Notes: generated by a model not told the origin, from the letters alone. A stretch of 64,000 nucleotides of DNA from Tetranychus cinnabarinus (GCA_022266195.1 WHVY01000002.1:15329001-15393000), one strand, 5' to 3'. Counted from the stretch's first letter, positions 11,931 through 27,196 are shown. Translations and numbers: made by a program.

Positions 11931-14900
11931 ATTTAATATCATCAATGACACGATTGGTTCGATTTCTCTGTTATCTAAGATACAAATGCTTTCGATTAAA
12001 ATTAACATCAAGAAACTTTTTACTTTCCATTGAAACGGCTTTCTACTTTTCACTCATCTTAATGATATTCAAGTGTGAATAAATGAAACAGTAAAAATTT
12101 AGATTTAATCTAGCAAAGGTTAACTTTCGAGTAAATAATATGTTGTTTACTGTTGAATGAAAGAGAAAGAAGCGCGAAAATTTTAGAGCAAGATTAATGA
12201 TGATGAACATGTAATGATGAACAGTAATAGTAAACTTGTAAAATGGTCTAAAAAGAGAGAGACAGACAGACGAAGAGACAGAAAGAGAAGCCAAGAAAAA
12301 ATTGGAAAATAGAAGATGAGGTAAAAGGAAAAAGAGATAAATCTTGAATGATGTTTGAATGTTCATTTTTGTTTCTGTTTTTTCTTTCTTTCAAGATTAT
12401 CAGGATGATAATGATGAGAATGCAAACGGAATAGTGATGACGATACGTAAAATGAAAATAAAAGGTAAACAGTAAGCAGGAAGAAGCAAAAAAGGGATAA
12501 AAGTTGAAATGCAAGGGAATCTACAATTAGATTGATTGTTTCATTTAAAAATGAACAAAATATTGTCAAAGGTTAATGATGACTTTAATCATCTTCTTGT
12601 TTTTCCTTCCAAAACTCTCTCTTATCCATCTATTCAATTCTCATGAGTCTTTAATCAGCTGATCATCTTCTCTAAAGGTTGATGAAAATGGAATCGTAAA
12701 TCAGGAGCAACAACAAAACAAAAGGTAAATCAAACTGAAAACGAATAGTAAAGATTATCAAGATTTTAAAGTTTCATCCATTATTTCAACGATAATTGGA
12801 ATGAAAAAAAGATGAACATTTAAATGAATTGGAAGCAAAAAGCTAATCCAATGTTATAACATTTACAACTTTACTGTCTTTAAAGGGTTGCAATTATCGG
12901 GTTAATAATGATCTTTAAATGTTGATCAATCATTAGGTTTCAAGAGATGACTTGAAAAGTTGAGATTAACCTTTTATTTCACCATTGAACAACTTTCCAG
13001 TTTCTCTGTTTTTTTCACCTTTCATTTGTTCATCTTGAAATTAATCATTGAACCAGCAAAGGCGAAGAGGCAAAAGAAGAAAGTAAAAAGAGTTTAAATT
13101 GTAATTTTTTATCTTCTCAATTTGATCATAATTATGTTTCAAATTATTTCTCTCCTCTTCTCATCATTATTGTCATTATCTTCTTAACCTTTATCTCTTT
13201 TTTTTCGGAGCTTTTCTTCTTCTTTTTACAGGTATTATTACAGTCTATTACAACAATTGGTGTTTACAGTGTTTAACTTATTCAACTTGTGCAAGTCCAA
13301 GTTGCGTTCAATGAACAAAATGATCAATAGTAATCAGTGAAAGTTGATTGGAAATTATTGCATTAGTCGAACAAGAAGAGAAGAGAAAAGGAATAAAAAG
13401 AAAATATTCAAGAGAAGAAAATGGCAGAAGAAAATGATGATTACCTGTTTGACCATAAAAATTGGCCATTTTTGCTGTTAATCAACAGAAATGGGTAAAA
13501 ATGGCAAGAAAAAAGTGAACCTAAAATCGTCGATTTTCAACTTGAAGTTGATCATTATTTTTCACTTTCCTTCTCAGCCAATCTTTTTGAGACAATTTTT
13601 GATTCTCTCAGTCTAATTCTTGTACACGAACAATTTCCACTCTCTGTCTTGATCATCATCATCTTTTTTCATGTGAACTATCATATTAAATTGTTGATTA
13701 TCCATTGCCTTTACCATGACTGCTGTTTAAAGCAAAGAAAAAGTTTAACCTTCAATGATCTTATTAATCTGATGATGAGAAGGAGGAGAAGATGAAAAGT
13801 ATAAAATAAAACCATCAATAACTTTGCCATTTAACTTCACAACTAGAGTCAAATGATAATCAACCCATCATGTTCAATATGCATGTTCAGATGATTGAAG
13901 AAGAAACAAAATTGTCGATTTCGTGATCAACATCTTTGAATGTGATTAAAGAAGCAAAATTACAGAGATTTCGTCTCTTCTCAACAATTGCTCAAAGTGC
14001 CCAAATTATGGCAACAATGGCATTGCTAATAACAGAACCAATTAGGAGTCCATCAGTTTTTCATGTTCACACAAATTGCAATTTGTTTACCTTCAATTTA
14101 ATTACAATTTCAATTGAATTTCTTTTTCCAATTTTTTTGAAATTTTTCTCTTCTTCTATTTACCTGGAGACTACAGTTTTAATCAACATTTCAACCAATC
14201 AGAGTTGATCCTCAATTGTGGGTGGAATAGACTTTAATGAATCTAATTATCGATTTTTAGGAAAAACTCATTTTCTCCTTTTTGCATATTGAGACCTTTT
14301 AGGACCACCTTTTGCCTCCTATTTTTGAGCCTTTTTCATCACCTTTTCCCATCTCTTTGTCCTTGCAATGCTTTAATGAACATGAGATTCTCACTTTGCT
14401 CATCCAATCAACATTTAATTAGCGTTGAGGAGGGAAAGGAGAATGTTAATTAGAGTTTCATCTTTTTCCTCTCCTCCAATCAAATGAAACTCTGCAAATG
14501 AGTTTCACTGGAATGAGCTTCAACTTGATCTTATTAATGATAATGATAATGGGAAAAGCCTATGGTTAAGGTTATTCATTTGCAAAAATGATAATAATTT
14601 TTACTTTTTTTTCTTCTTCTTTCACTTTTTTTCTCTTCTCTCAAAATGATTAAAGGTAAACTTTTATCTCTTTTACCTTTGGATGTTTCCCTGGCAAAGA
14701 AGGTTAAGGTAAGAAGAGAAATTAACGTAGAAAATATCATTACATAATCATTACCATGAAATGTTTTTTTTACTTTTTTCTTTTTCTTTTCTTATTCTTA
14801 TACTTTTTTCTCTTACCTTTCCTCATTAAACATTGCTTTAATGGGTTATTATGAATACATGAAGAGTTCAGAGTTTTCAAGCTTTAGTTCAACTTTTTTC

Positions 14901-17900
14901 TCATTTCCATTGGATAATTAATTTTAATTCATTAAACTGGAAATTGAATCGTTTTTTGTCTACAATTTAGTTCATTGATTTTTTGAACTGCGAAATATTC
15001 AGCGGTTAATGTTGATGTGAAATATTGTTTTGTCAAAGATTGATTAACATTTCGCTAATCAATTGATGATTAAACATGAAGACAAGTTTGATGATGATTC
15101 TGGCTTGTGTGAGGGAAGGACAGGAAGATGAGGAAAAAAGGAAGGAAGATGAAAAATTAATTGCAATCAAAGTCAACTTGGCCTTAATTGATGAAGGTCT
15201 CATTGGGTAAGCAGTTATTGGTGATTAATCTACTTTTCTGGTTAAACATTTTTACAGTTTGATGAGAGAGCTCTTTGATCACAAAAATGTAAATCGACTA
15301 AATTTTCAAATGAATCAAAACCCTAATCAGTTGAAATTGAAATTACTAGTTTGATCTCAATGCTTCGAGTTCAGCTTTCATCTAAAAATCGTGAAAATCT
15401 TCCAGTCAATAAAAACATGACGGCAACAAACCTCATTTTCACCAAGAAAATCGACTTTTCATTAAAGTTTGCAAAGATTTTAAAGCAAAAAAATTGGAAA
15501 TCCTAGAAATGAAACTTTCTGAAAATAATTAATAATTTGAGCAATTGGTTTCAAACGGATTAATCCTGGACTCTATGCGGAATACAAAGAATTTCTCTTC
15601 TGCGACATTCTTGAATACTCTTTGCGAAATTCATATTTACTTACGAAAACCCGAATTTTTCTGCTTTGATACATTCGTTCTAAATCTTTCGAGATTTCAT
15701 CGGAGTTTACTTCCTAATCTTAACGCGAAATTTCAAAATCGTCTAAACTTTTACACCGCTTGAAATGCGCAGATCGAATGAAACTTTTCCGTTTGCATGA
15801 AAAAATTGAAAACTCTAATTATCTGATAATTCATTCGTAAATATTTGTTGTTTTGCCAGAAAATTTTTGTCACTTTCATTAAAAGGTAAAACTCAACGAA
15901 AATCGAATCGAATGTTTGATGAAATTTAATTAAAAAGGCAATATTTCTGCCAATTAGCGATTGTTTGCCAATCACTTTGTGTTGTTGTCATTATTAACAT
16001 TATTTTATCATTGTTAATGATATTTCTCACTCTCAATGAATTGCGTTAAAATTGAAGTGAAACAACAAACTAATGATAACATTTTGCGTGATTACCTCAA
16101 TAAATGATTGATTACTTTAACTAATTACTTACAGAGTAAGCAAGAAGAGAAAGGGAAAATGATAACAAAAAAATGATGGAAAGCGAAAGGTTAACCAAAA
16201 GAGATGAGATAATGAATTAAGGTAAACAAAGGAAAAAATTGAGCATATTAAAGGTAGAATGATTAGGTCGATTGTTGATCATCAACTTACTATACATTAA
16301 AGTTAATTACGCTTTCCTGGTAACATCAAGATAACTTGAAATAACAGTCAATTGTGTAACCATAATTTTTTGGTGGAGTCGATTGTACTTTTGTTTTGTG
16401 TCTTTCTGTGTTTCTTTTTTTTCTGTCCCTCAGTTTTGTGTGTGTGTGCTTTTTGTACATCATTGTTGTTTTGTGTCCATTTTGGATGATAATAATCAAA
16501 CAGCCAAAAAAGCAACCCAATCTGGGCATAAAAAAGGCTAAATGCAAGAAAAGGAAATTCACTAATTGTTCTGATTCTATTGATTACCGGTGAAGTTAAT
16601 TTCCGTTTAAAATGAAAAGAGCAACTGTAAAAACAAATTGTCATAATTGTCAGTGCAGTTGATGTTATCATTGTTAATTGCAGTTATCATTTTAACGGGT
16701 AAAAAATGATCACGAAAGTTACTTTCAAGCTTTCCTGAACAGAAGAAGCGTTTCCAGCAAAAGCCTAGCAAAATGATCTGCCTTTTAATTTCAACGCATT
16801 TTCTGACTAATCGAGAATATTTCTCATAGAAGCTGATATAATAATAGCCAATGAATTCAGATAATGTAATCTTAAAAATCAGAAAATCACTAAAAAGACT
16901 TTTGTTGAGCAAAATCCTAATCGTTTTAATTTTTAGCAGAATTTTTACAATAAAATGATAACTTGTAGAATCAGAGGCCTCAGACTCACCATCAATAGCA
17001 TCAGGTACCAGATGAGGATCATCATCATGAGCTTAAGCACCATCAACCACTAGAAAATCAAAAGAAGGAACAAATCTGCTAAAAGTTGTGCCTTTTCCAA
17101 AAAAGTTTGAAAACGAAAATTTGGATTCTTTGATTTTGTCTGAAAATGAACACTTGAACAAAAACGAGATCTTCAGGTCACAATCGAGATTGTAGAAGTC
17201 AACGATTTATGTCTTTATCGAGGTTGGTTCGAATAAAAGTATAGCGAAATGGTAAAATCGAAATGAAATTTCTCTCAAATCTGCACATTTAATGCAAATT
17301 TTTCTCGAAGACCAAAATTGATCGAAAAAAATTGATGGAATTTTTGACTTTTCTTGAATCAACTTTATAATTAAAAATTCAAGTTTTATTATTTATATTT
17401 CCTAGTTTTAGAGTCTTTTATGAAATGTTGTGATTTAATGCTGAACATTTCCATGTTGATGAAAAGCGAAAGTTGGTTACAATTAATTGCTGAATGAGCT
17501 GATTCAAGCTGAAAAGTGAATGATAATAAATGCAATTAACTGTAAATTGTGATTGGATTGAATTTCTAATTTTTCTTTGCTAATACTTTATTCTTTTCAC
17601 CATTTGCAAATGTATTCAGTAAATGGTGAATAAATTGCACTTGACTTTGCATTGTTGATTGGAAAAAATAAGCTGATGAAGATGATTCCAGTTGAATCGC
17701 AGTTTCTCTGTTTTAGATTGCATTATTAATAAAAAGAGTGAGAGAGAGAAGCGAATATATAACAAGAGAAAAGTGGAACACAAAAAGATGCAATAACTAC
17801 TTATAGGATATATTCATCATCAACATAATCATCATTAGAATCATCATTATCATCATCATCAGCATCAGCATTTGATGTAAAAATAAAAACATTTTATTAT

Positions 17901-20900
17901 CAAAATTCGTTTCTCATAAACACAAGTAACTTTTTTGCTCTCTTTTCTCTCGTTTTTTTTCATTTCCAACTCATTCATTTGGATATTATCTTTTTGTCTG
18001 AATTTTCATCTTATTATAACTTTACCATCAACAACAAACAACAATAAACAGCAGAGAAATGATGAGAGAAGGAAGAAGGCAAAAGTGAGAGAAAAGTTGA
18101 AATGAAAGTGGAAAATGCATTTTCTGTCCATGAATCATGTTTGCTGATTGAAATTGAGATTGTTTACTTTGCAGAATCTATTATCATCATCATTAACAAT
18201 TGTTGGTGAATCGATTTGCAGTGACAATCAATGAAAAGGTGAAAATCATTGAATAATTACTTCAATTGACAAAACAACCCTTTTTGCCCTGAAAGAAATG
18301 GAAATGGTTCAAAATTGTTGCAATTTACAAATTGAATTGTTGTGTTTTCACCAGCAATAAACAAACTTGTTAAATGGTTGGAGTAAAAGGGGAAAATGAT
18401 TGCAAAAGTGAATCTATTTTTTGATTTGATTAGGAAAACGGTTGAAAAAAAATGGAAAAGTTAAAGACTTTAATTTGATAGTTGATTACATGAAAGTTAT
18501 TATCATTTCCATTATTTACTTTCGCATTCATTATTATCATCATTACAGAGTAAACATTATTTCAATCTTTCCCTTTTGCTTTAACAATGTCAATCAAGCA
18601 ATCAACAATTATTTCTCATTACAATTTAATGTAGTTAATTTGTTTTCTAATATTGATAATTCGAGTCTCCATTCAATTCTGAAGGCCAGCATAATGGATA
18701 AAAGCACAATAATTGACATTGTTGCTTGTTGCCGACTTATTGACATTTGAATGAAACACTCAGTTGAGTTGCAATGAAAAACAATGAAATATTAAAGGAA
18801 GAAAAAGTTTTGTTCGAGAAAATAGAAATTAAAAGTTGAATCAAGAAAATGATTAAAAGTGTAAAATCTAATGATGATTGAATGACGATTTAAGATTAAC
18901 ATCAATTTTAGGTGAATGTAAGATAACTAATCAAATTGATTTGAAATCAATGGTAAAACTTGATTGACTTTAAACTTTTCAAGTTTTCATAAGCAAAGTG
19001 TCAACCCGTCGAGGAAAAGGTTAGAGTTGGACAATTAGAAGAGAGAATCAGTTGAATGTAAATGATGAAAATGATGGAGATGATGATTAGAATGGAAGAC
19101 AGAAAAGGTGTCTTAATCATTATTATTACTCTTATTTTTCTCATTAGATTTGAGCAGGAAAAGTGATGAACCTTTTTTGTTCTGTTGTTGATTGAAGCTG
19201 TTGATGTTTGGTTGAGAAGGTTGAACAAGAAGATGATTTTGATGATGATAATGATGATGAGGATAAACCAGTAGTTGCTCATTAATTCCAGTTGATCTCA
19301 TTGTAAGACTCATTGGATGAAAGTGGAAACAAGAAGATGAACAAGCAACACAGAAAAGAAGAGAAAGAAGAAGAAAAAAAAAGTTAATTCTCATCACCCT
19401 TGTAATAATATAAATCTATCTCATCATTTTGTCTTTCATTTGATTTTTTTGTTCTCGTGTCCAGTATTATACTGTCCATTGACACTTTGACATTTAATTA
19501 GACGAGAGTTTGCTTGCAATCAAAGTGTTGAAATTGAATCAAAGGTTGCATCAACATTTAAATGAAATGCACAGTTTCCATTTCAAGGGATTTCGTCGCG
19601 AAATTGGTCAACAGGAAACTTTTGTTTAGTTTTTTCGTTTTTCGTCATGACATTGCTGAGGAAAGATGAACTTAATGAAAATGTTCATTTACTTTTTTTT
19701 CGCTTTTTTGCTGTCGGCCTTGTTCTTTGGCTAAATTTTATGCTATTATCATTGGATGATGATCTGATGATAATTACAGAAGAAGACAAAGTTGTCCAAA
19801 TAGGCGAGTAGACAGATTATTATTAAATGGTGATGATGATGAGGATAATGATGAGTAAACTGATGATTAAATTTGTTTGCACTCTTCACATTGTGTGTCC
19901 ACCCAATGGTCATGATGATTTAAAATTTAGCTTTCTTCTTTACCTTCTCTAATTACTATTACTGAACACAATTCAACCATAGATGATTTACTCGAGACCC
20001 AAGTAAACAGTATCATCATCATCAACTCACGAAGTTACCAGAAAAAAAGGTTCAATTAGGTACATAATCATCATTGTGATACCACAAAGTAACTTGATTG
20101 ACCAGCTCATTGTCCATCAACAAGACTTGACTTGAGAATTATTTCTTGCAAAATGCAAAATCATTCAAATTTATTTTACTTTGATCGTACAACATTTACT
20201 TTCTTCCCACTTCGAATTCGGGAAATGGCCAAAAAAATCCATTTCCACTGACAATAAATCTAATGTAACTCCATTGCTTTCGATAAATTTTGACCCATTT
20301 TATACAATAAAGATCGAGTAAATGATCATTTGCTAAAATAAGACAACAATTATAATCTTTCAAAGTTGTTTTAATGTTTCAAGTCTCACATTAACTCGTT
20401 ACTTTCCTGTCTGAAGTAACCATTTGAGTATTTGGTTTTTATAAGTAAATTAACAATTGAAGTTTCATTTCAGCTGAATGTTATTCAGAGTATAAAGAGT
20501 TTCTGTAATCTCTTCTTCTGATTATCACTTCTAGATTTCCAATTTTTAGTCAAAATAACCTGAAAATTATTGAACTTTTCAAATCTGAAAATTTTAGTTA
20601 CTTATAAAACGATTAACTGACGATAAAAACAGTCTTTGTGAATGACCATTTCAACCAAATTAAGTCACTTTAATCAACTCTAATTAGATATTTTTACGGG
20701 CACAGAGAATGGAAAAGAGTAAAGATTTCTGTCTTCACCTAATGGTTAAAAACTAGAAAATGGAGATTTTTCATCTTCAAAGGTCTTCTTCTAAGGTCTT
20801 CAAAACTCTGTCTGATCAATAGTTGACTTAAGCTTGGCGTCCACTCTTAGTTGAATTTGATTACAGTTGACCATTGCTTTGATTGTGCCGTATTTCATTT

Positions 20901-23900
20901 GAATAACTTCGGAAAGTATCGTCCAAAAGCTGAAAGCGCCTTCTCAAGGATTCATTAGTTTTTTGTCTTCAGGTTAAGACTAGAGATTAAAAACAAACGA
21001 TTCAAACAATTTACTCTGATGAGGAGGTAAGATAGCAAAGGGAGGGATGAGTAAACCTCGAAATCCCTCCCACCACACCACAACATTTAAACTTGTAATT
21101 TTCAAGTGAATAGCTATCATCATCTTGAAACCTTTTTCATCCCACTTTTTTTCTTCTTCTTCTTTTCTTTCTCTTTCTTCCCTTTTCCCTTGCAAAACTT
21201 GCGTCTCTCAGGTAGACATTAACCTTAATTACCACCCTCAAAGAGATATTTTGATTTTCCAATGAAAAAAAAGAAGAAGAAGAAGAAGAAAAGGTAAAAG
21301 AGAAAGAAAATAATCACTCCCCTTCTACCTGCAATATGAAAGAGAAACAGGTAAAGAAGAAGCTAAATTATCATTAGTTTCTCTTGTCTTTTTTTCGCTG
21401 TTGCCATCTCATTCTAGACCTTCAATTAAACATGGATAATCATTTCTTTTATTTACAGTGAAATTCATGATTCATCATCACTGACCAATCGTTTCAATTT
21501 AATCAACTAAACTTTTCAAAACTCAAAGTTCAAAAGCTTAACAATGTTTATCAACTTTTTACTTTTTAGGTTCTTTTCCTTTTCGAAACTTCATCCTTGG
21601 GAAATGAAAAAGATTATCATGAAGATGAAAATAAATGGATCAAGATTTCGAAGTGTTATGAAGATAAATTTCAAAGAAAGAATCGATAATTAAAAAGTGA
21701 AAAGTTGTAATGATGAGGATGACTGGCGATGGACCAAAAGTTGGTGAAAGTTTTGATGAAAAAAATGTTGATTGATAACAAAGTTTCAAAATTTTGAGAT
21801 TAATGTGAACAGAACTTTTTTTTCTGGTAAACCCGAAAAAAAAGACAATAAATAGAGTTTCATCAATCAGAAACATTGTGTTTGCAGAGATGTTGAGGTG
21901 ATGAAAAAGACAAAGAAATCGATAGATTGACGAATGGAAAGTTGAACGAAATCTTTTCATAACTTTTTTACCTTTAACTTGATATTGATCATCATTATAA
22001 ATAGACATTTGATGAAGATGAGCCAAAAACTGAGATTCAAACAAGGCTCATTCATTAATCGATTTCTCAATGAAAGTGAAAAATGAAAATAATTTGATAA
22101 AAGTTGGATAAAGTAAAATCTGGTTTCACCGATATTCTTGGCTGATTATTCTGAACAGAAGAAGAGAAGAAGAAAAAAAGTTATCCTTTTCTCTCTCAAC
22201 TTGATAATGATAATGATGATGAGCATGATGAGGATGTTAATGGCAAATGATTGGCATCATTTGTTAATGCAAGTTACAAGGGAAAATAATGAAAATAGTT
22301 GGGGGAGTTAATGAAAATGATAATAATAATGATAATCTTAATGACTATCATCAGAAGAGAAGAGAGAAAAAAATGTCTAAGAGTATTCTTTTTCTTCGCC
22401 AAAATTGATCATTTCGCTGGATAACTACACCAAGGTATTGACCTTATTCTTAATTTTCTTCAATAACAATTATTCGTCAAGGCGCATTTAATGTCTTCTT
22501 ATCACTTCTTTTGCCTTCTCATCTTTACCTTTTTTTTGTCTCACCTTAGCTATCGTTCAATATGCCTTTAGGCCAACAGATTTTAATAGCTACCAGAGCA
22601 AGTGGAGGAGTCAAGTGAACAGTGCCTTTCGTTAGACAACAAAGTTTAGCATTAATATTGCAACGAAAACAGTAAAGAAAAGAAGAGAAGAAAAAAAGTT
22701 TCTAATGACTTTTAATGTAAAAAGTTTTTCTCTCAATCAACTTCGCCTTAATGATAGTCAAATCATCATCAGTTGCTATTATCAAATATTGAGTTGCGAA
22801 TTTTTCTCTTTAATTTGTTAATTTTATCCTCTTTTATTGGTAAACATTTCTTAACCATTTTCTGGTTCCTTTTTCTTCTTCTTCTTCATGCAATAATGCG
22901 AAACTCCCGGATTCAAACTTTTCATATGAATTTTTCTTGCTTTTTTTTGAGAGAAGAAGAAGAAAAATGTTGCAAAGAAAAACTTTGTTATTTTTTTCAT
23001 TATTACTCTAATTATCAGTCTTTACCTTTCTTCTGGTTTTACGGTTCAATTGGTTGTACCAATGTTTTACCTGTTTATCCTGTTGATGTTGGTGATGAAG
23101 AAAGTTGAGAAAAGTTGCTTTAATGAAACGCGAACAAAGTTAACAATTTTTTGTCTTTTCTGCTTTTCTTTTCAAAACTTTAATTCCCTTTCAAAAATAG
23201 ACTCATAATCATCATCATAATCTTCCTCTTCTTCTTCTTCTTCTTGACCATAATGTTAACTGTTAATTGCATTTTATATTACACTTAATAACATACTCTT
23301 TACCTCACTTTAATTATATGAATTTTAAGCTTTAACTTTTCATTCTTTACTCGCTAACCATCAGTTTTTCAATTCACAAACCACAACCTATTTATTTTCA
23401 GTCATGATAATGGTCATGATTAACATCAACTAAGGATAAACAATAAATGTAAATGTCCGTTTGGTCAACAATATTAACCATTTTCCCTCAATAATTATTC
23501 ATTGAAACGATAATCGAAAAATTAAAATGTGAAAACTGACTTCACTCTGTAATGATGAACGGAAAAAGGCGTTTCAATGGTTCGGTGGAAGTTGAATTTT
23601 CTAGACTTTTTTTTACCCTTTACCTTGAAGGTGGCTGGAGAAGCAAAGTTGATCTGAAAAAATGAACTTGTGAAATGAAAAGACAAAAAATGGTAAAAAT
23701 TGATAACCAAAAAGTGCATCGAAATGGATTGATGAGAGAGATTAAAAGGAGCAATAAAATCAATGAAAGATGAAAATGGCTTTTAGTTTTGTCTTGCATT
23801 CAATGATCATGTAAAGATTAAAAGGGAATTTGATTAAATGGATTGAATTTGCAGGGAAATTAGTGGTTATTGGAGTGATAAGAAGAGGCCAAAATTGGTG

Positions 23901-26680
23901 GTCAGTTTGTGCATCAAGTTTGATGGTTTACTTGAAGTGACAGTCCCAACAAGCATGGGAACGATGATATGAAAATGAGAACCATTTTAATAGAAATTAT
24001 TGTCACTCTCTTTTCATTATTTGATTAAAGTGATTCCCAATTTTTGTCTCAATTATTATTGCCTTTCATTGTTTTTGTCTTTTGCGGTTGCTGAGGTTTC
24101 TTACCGATCAAATTAAAACAAGTCAAAGGAAGAAAGAAGAGAGAGAAAAAAAATGTTGACCAACAAAAGACAAAATGTTTAACGATGTTGATGAAAGCAT
24201 CTTGATTGACCAATTTTTGGACATTCCCTTTACCATTGTCCCTTCTTATTATCACTGGCTGAATGTCAAAAAAGGAAAAGTCGAAAATGTTTCCATTGGA
24301 ACCCTAAATTGTATTAAAGGATAGATTAAATTGCATCTCTTGATTCACTGACAAGACATTGATTCCTTTAGCTTTTCATGATAATCATAGAGATTCTCAT
24401 TTAATCTCATTTCAACAGATTAATCGTTTCTCATCAAATCACACTTTCATTTGCAAAAAGTCATTCAAATTGCAAGGAAAGATTGAGAAAAACAACATTT
24501 TTTCTTTGCTCTCATTTCCAATGTGCATTTCATTCATACAACAATTAAAAACGATTCAATCCAATTAACACTTGAACTAAAGGGAAAGAGATTAATGAAA
24601 AGAGGAAAAATTGTGATCCAATTAAAGCTCAATTGGAACCACAAAAAATTAGACAAATAAGTTTAATCATTGGATGGAAACCATAATAGTTATTAACAAA
24701 TTGACAACCAAATTGACGGTTTATTAAATAACAAATTTTCAGTTTACTTTCTCCTTCAATTAAAAGGTTTCAAAAGCTCATTAATACCAACATTTAAAAT
24801 GTTCAATTCAATGTCGATGAAGATTAATGAGTTTGAAGCATTTCACCTTCGACTATGTTGGCCAGTTGTTCATTTGCAATTGTTTTCATTTCAACCCATT
24901 AATGGCTAAAGTCGATTTGTTTTTTCTCGCTTCGATATTCAAATTTTGAATGATTGAATTTGATTTTTTGGAGAAAAGCTTTTTTCTTTTAATTTACTTT
25001 GAAATAGTTTGGCGAGTTTATAGATTGTAAAGTGATAGTTTTTGGCTTTCATTTTTCATCAGATTATCGCCATTCTTCATGTTTATTATTAAATATGATT
25101 TAGGATGTAAAGTTTATTTTTTACATCATCGCTTAATTTTACCTTTACATTCTTGGTAACTGATTATTATTTAGTATCATTGATTGTTACCATGAACAAC
25201 CATTTTAATTGATAATCACGATTAACAGAGTAAATAAATGATTACCATGATGATGATGAGTTGATGATGAGGTGGAGATTTTATATGATAGTTGAAGTAT
25301 GAAAAGATTATCCTTGAAAAGATTCAATGTAATAATCATGAGCAGCCTTTTGGTTGCTTTGTTTCAAAGATGAGAACAACTTCAATGAACTTTTCCCATT
25401 TTAAAATATTAATATGAATACCATGATAATAGCAAGTTGAGTCATTTAAATGTTCCATTAAAGGTTAAAACTACATTCAGAATCAATTCTGCAGTTCAGT
25501 TGCCAGAATCAATCAAAATCACTCCTAACAAAAAGATTCTTTTCTAGACTAAAAACCAACTTCAAAAGAACTTTAAACAGCCGAATCAAATGAATCGCCA
25601 ATTCGATTAAATCGTACAGTTTATGCTCGAAATGCAGATTGCAAGTTACTTATCTTTAAACCTTCCTTAAATGGCCATTGATCATTCCAAAGTGTCCATT
25701 CGAAGATGCAATTTTATTAATTCGTCAAAGTTTCAATGCGAATGATTACTTGAGATTTTAAATCAACATTAGTTTTACGCGATTGATTGTAACTTCAAGA
25801 GAAATGTTTTTATAACGAAAGCGACTTTTAGCCTGAATCCAGCTATTTTCACTGCTATCTAGTTACATTAATATGTGAAATGAGCAACAATGAAAGTTGA
25901 ATGTTACTCAGAATCTATGAGTCAATCAAAGAAAGCTTATTTTGAATATTGCAAGTTGAGAAACTAAGCTTTTTGAGTCACTAAACTGGTTGCTTTTCAT
26001 TTTGATGCGTTTTTAAAGTTAAATTGAAATAAAAGGAAAGGTTGAAATTTGCTTAAATCAATTTTTTGTTGTGATTTTGGTTTAATTTAGCATTATTTAG
26101 TGTTGCCATTTTGTTTGTTGTCATTCAGTTGATAATACAATATTTTAAATAACATATAAATAGGAATCATGGTTGACCAAAAATGAAAGGTTTTTGGGTT
26201 TTGTTTGCTTGTCAAGAGAGAGATAGAAGAGAGAGAATCAAGGTTTACAAAGAGAAGAAGGAAAAATTGTATTTTGTTGTTTTTTTATATATAATATAAT
26301 AGCAAAGAGTCAAACTGTAATAGGAAAAGAATGGCTTTTTGCTGAGTGAAGAGTGTTAATCATCATCTATTTATACGTCTTCTCAGATTGCTTTTGTTAT
26401 CTTCCAGTGGATGAGGATGAGAGAAAGTGATGAAGATGAGGTTGAAGCAAATGGATGATGGAAATGATGATAATATGGCTTTGGAATGTTTCATGATGAG
26501 GATGTCGAGATCAAGTTCATTTGTGTCAATTTACCTTTAACAGAAAAGAAAGGTAAACATTTGTGTTTTTTGTTACAAAATTGAGGTCATTTTGAGTTAT
26601 CTTTAGTTTCATCTTTTGTTGCATTTAAATTATTCGCAATAATAATAGAAGAAGAAGAAAAGTCGATACTTTGGTCGAAT
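11931..26680. other. non-coding 3' flank of the zfh2-type gene
   Basis: About 14.7 kb without a supportable gene. It is AT-rich with GAT/ATC, GAA/TTC and GTGT-type simple repeats and frequent AGGTAAA/TTTACCT words. Segments with more CpG and less repetition (about 15290-15960, 17000-17350, 20460-20960, 25500-25960) may be decayed transposons or conserved non-coding DNA; I recognise no protein in them. The part next to 26680 must hold the 3' UTR of the minus-strand gene, but I could not choose a polyadenylation signal with confidence. Confidence 0.55.
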
Positions 26681-27196
26681 TTATAATTTGGTAAAATCTG
26701 GTTTACCAATCATGTGATGTCCAGAAAAGTTGATAAAGTTGGTCATCATTGGTGTTGTTGGTGTTGAAGTTGAGCTCATGGTGTAAGGTAGTGAAGATGT
26801 TATACCAGAATAGTCGGTTGAGCAGGAATCATCGGCAAACGATTCTCCCGATTCTCCCGATTCGTTGCACGATTTAGCACTTGTTATGTGAACTCGAAGA
26901 GTTTCAATGTGTAAAGGTGAGAAGAGATGTTCTTGCATGGAAGTGGCTGAAAACTTGTGATTATACTTGACACCACAAAGTTTACATTCGTCTGGAACTT
27001 TACTCGGTGATTCCGGGTCTCCAGTTGAACCAATGGAACTGGATCCATAAATGGAAAGTCGAGCCTTCTTTTCTTTGGCACGAGCATTTTGAAACCAAAC
27101 TTGAACCACTCGCTTGGGCAGGCCAATCTCGCGTCCCAACATCTCACATTCAGTCATTGATGGAGTCTTGTATTCATCGAAAACTGATTTCATTAC
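26681..27196 (-). CDS. zfh2: zfh2-type gene, last recognised coding exon (rest of homeodomain 4, final finger, C-terminus)
   Basis: Codes for residues 3445-3615 and ends at a TAA at 26683-26681. It starts VMKSVFDEYKTPSMTECEML and includes helix 3 KRVVQVWFQNARAKEKKARL, then a finger at 3515-3540 (CKLCGVKYNHKFSATSMQEH) matching ZFHX3 CTLCGIKYSARLS. The tail after the finger is only about 75 residues, Ser/Thr-rich; ZFHX3 continues for hundreds of residues. A donor-like ATTG|GTAAAC lies shortly before the stop, so a longer isoform through a downstream exon cannot be excluded, though none is visible. Confidence 0.93.
   Translation of the reverse strand, partial: VMKSVFDEYKTPSMTECEMLGREIGLPKRVVQVWFQNARAKEKKARLSIYGSSSIGSTGDPESPSKVPDECKLCGVKYNHKFSATSMQEHLFSPLHIETLRVHITSAKSCNESGESGESFADDSCSTDYSGITSSLPYTMSSTSTPTTPMMTNFINFSGHHMIGKPDFTKL

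Noticed and set aside
17200..17260. GGTTCGAAT word suggesting a tRNA T-arm
   Set aside because: No matching acceptor, D-arm or anticodon stem around it.
21640..22044. Minus-strand 134-codon ORF, the longest outside the zfh2-type exons
   Set aside because: Low-complexity Phe/Ser/Ile-rich translation of purine-rich DNA, no domain, and length plausible by chance in 64 kb.
22773..23108. Plus-strand 111-codon hydrophobic ORF
   Set aside because: Hydrophobicity comes from TTC/TTT-rich simple sequence; no family match or codon signal.
26000..26680. Polyadenylation signals for the minus-strand gene
   Set aside because: Several AATAAA-like variants occur in AT-rich DNA; none could be preferred without transcript data.
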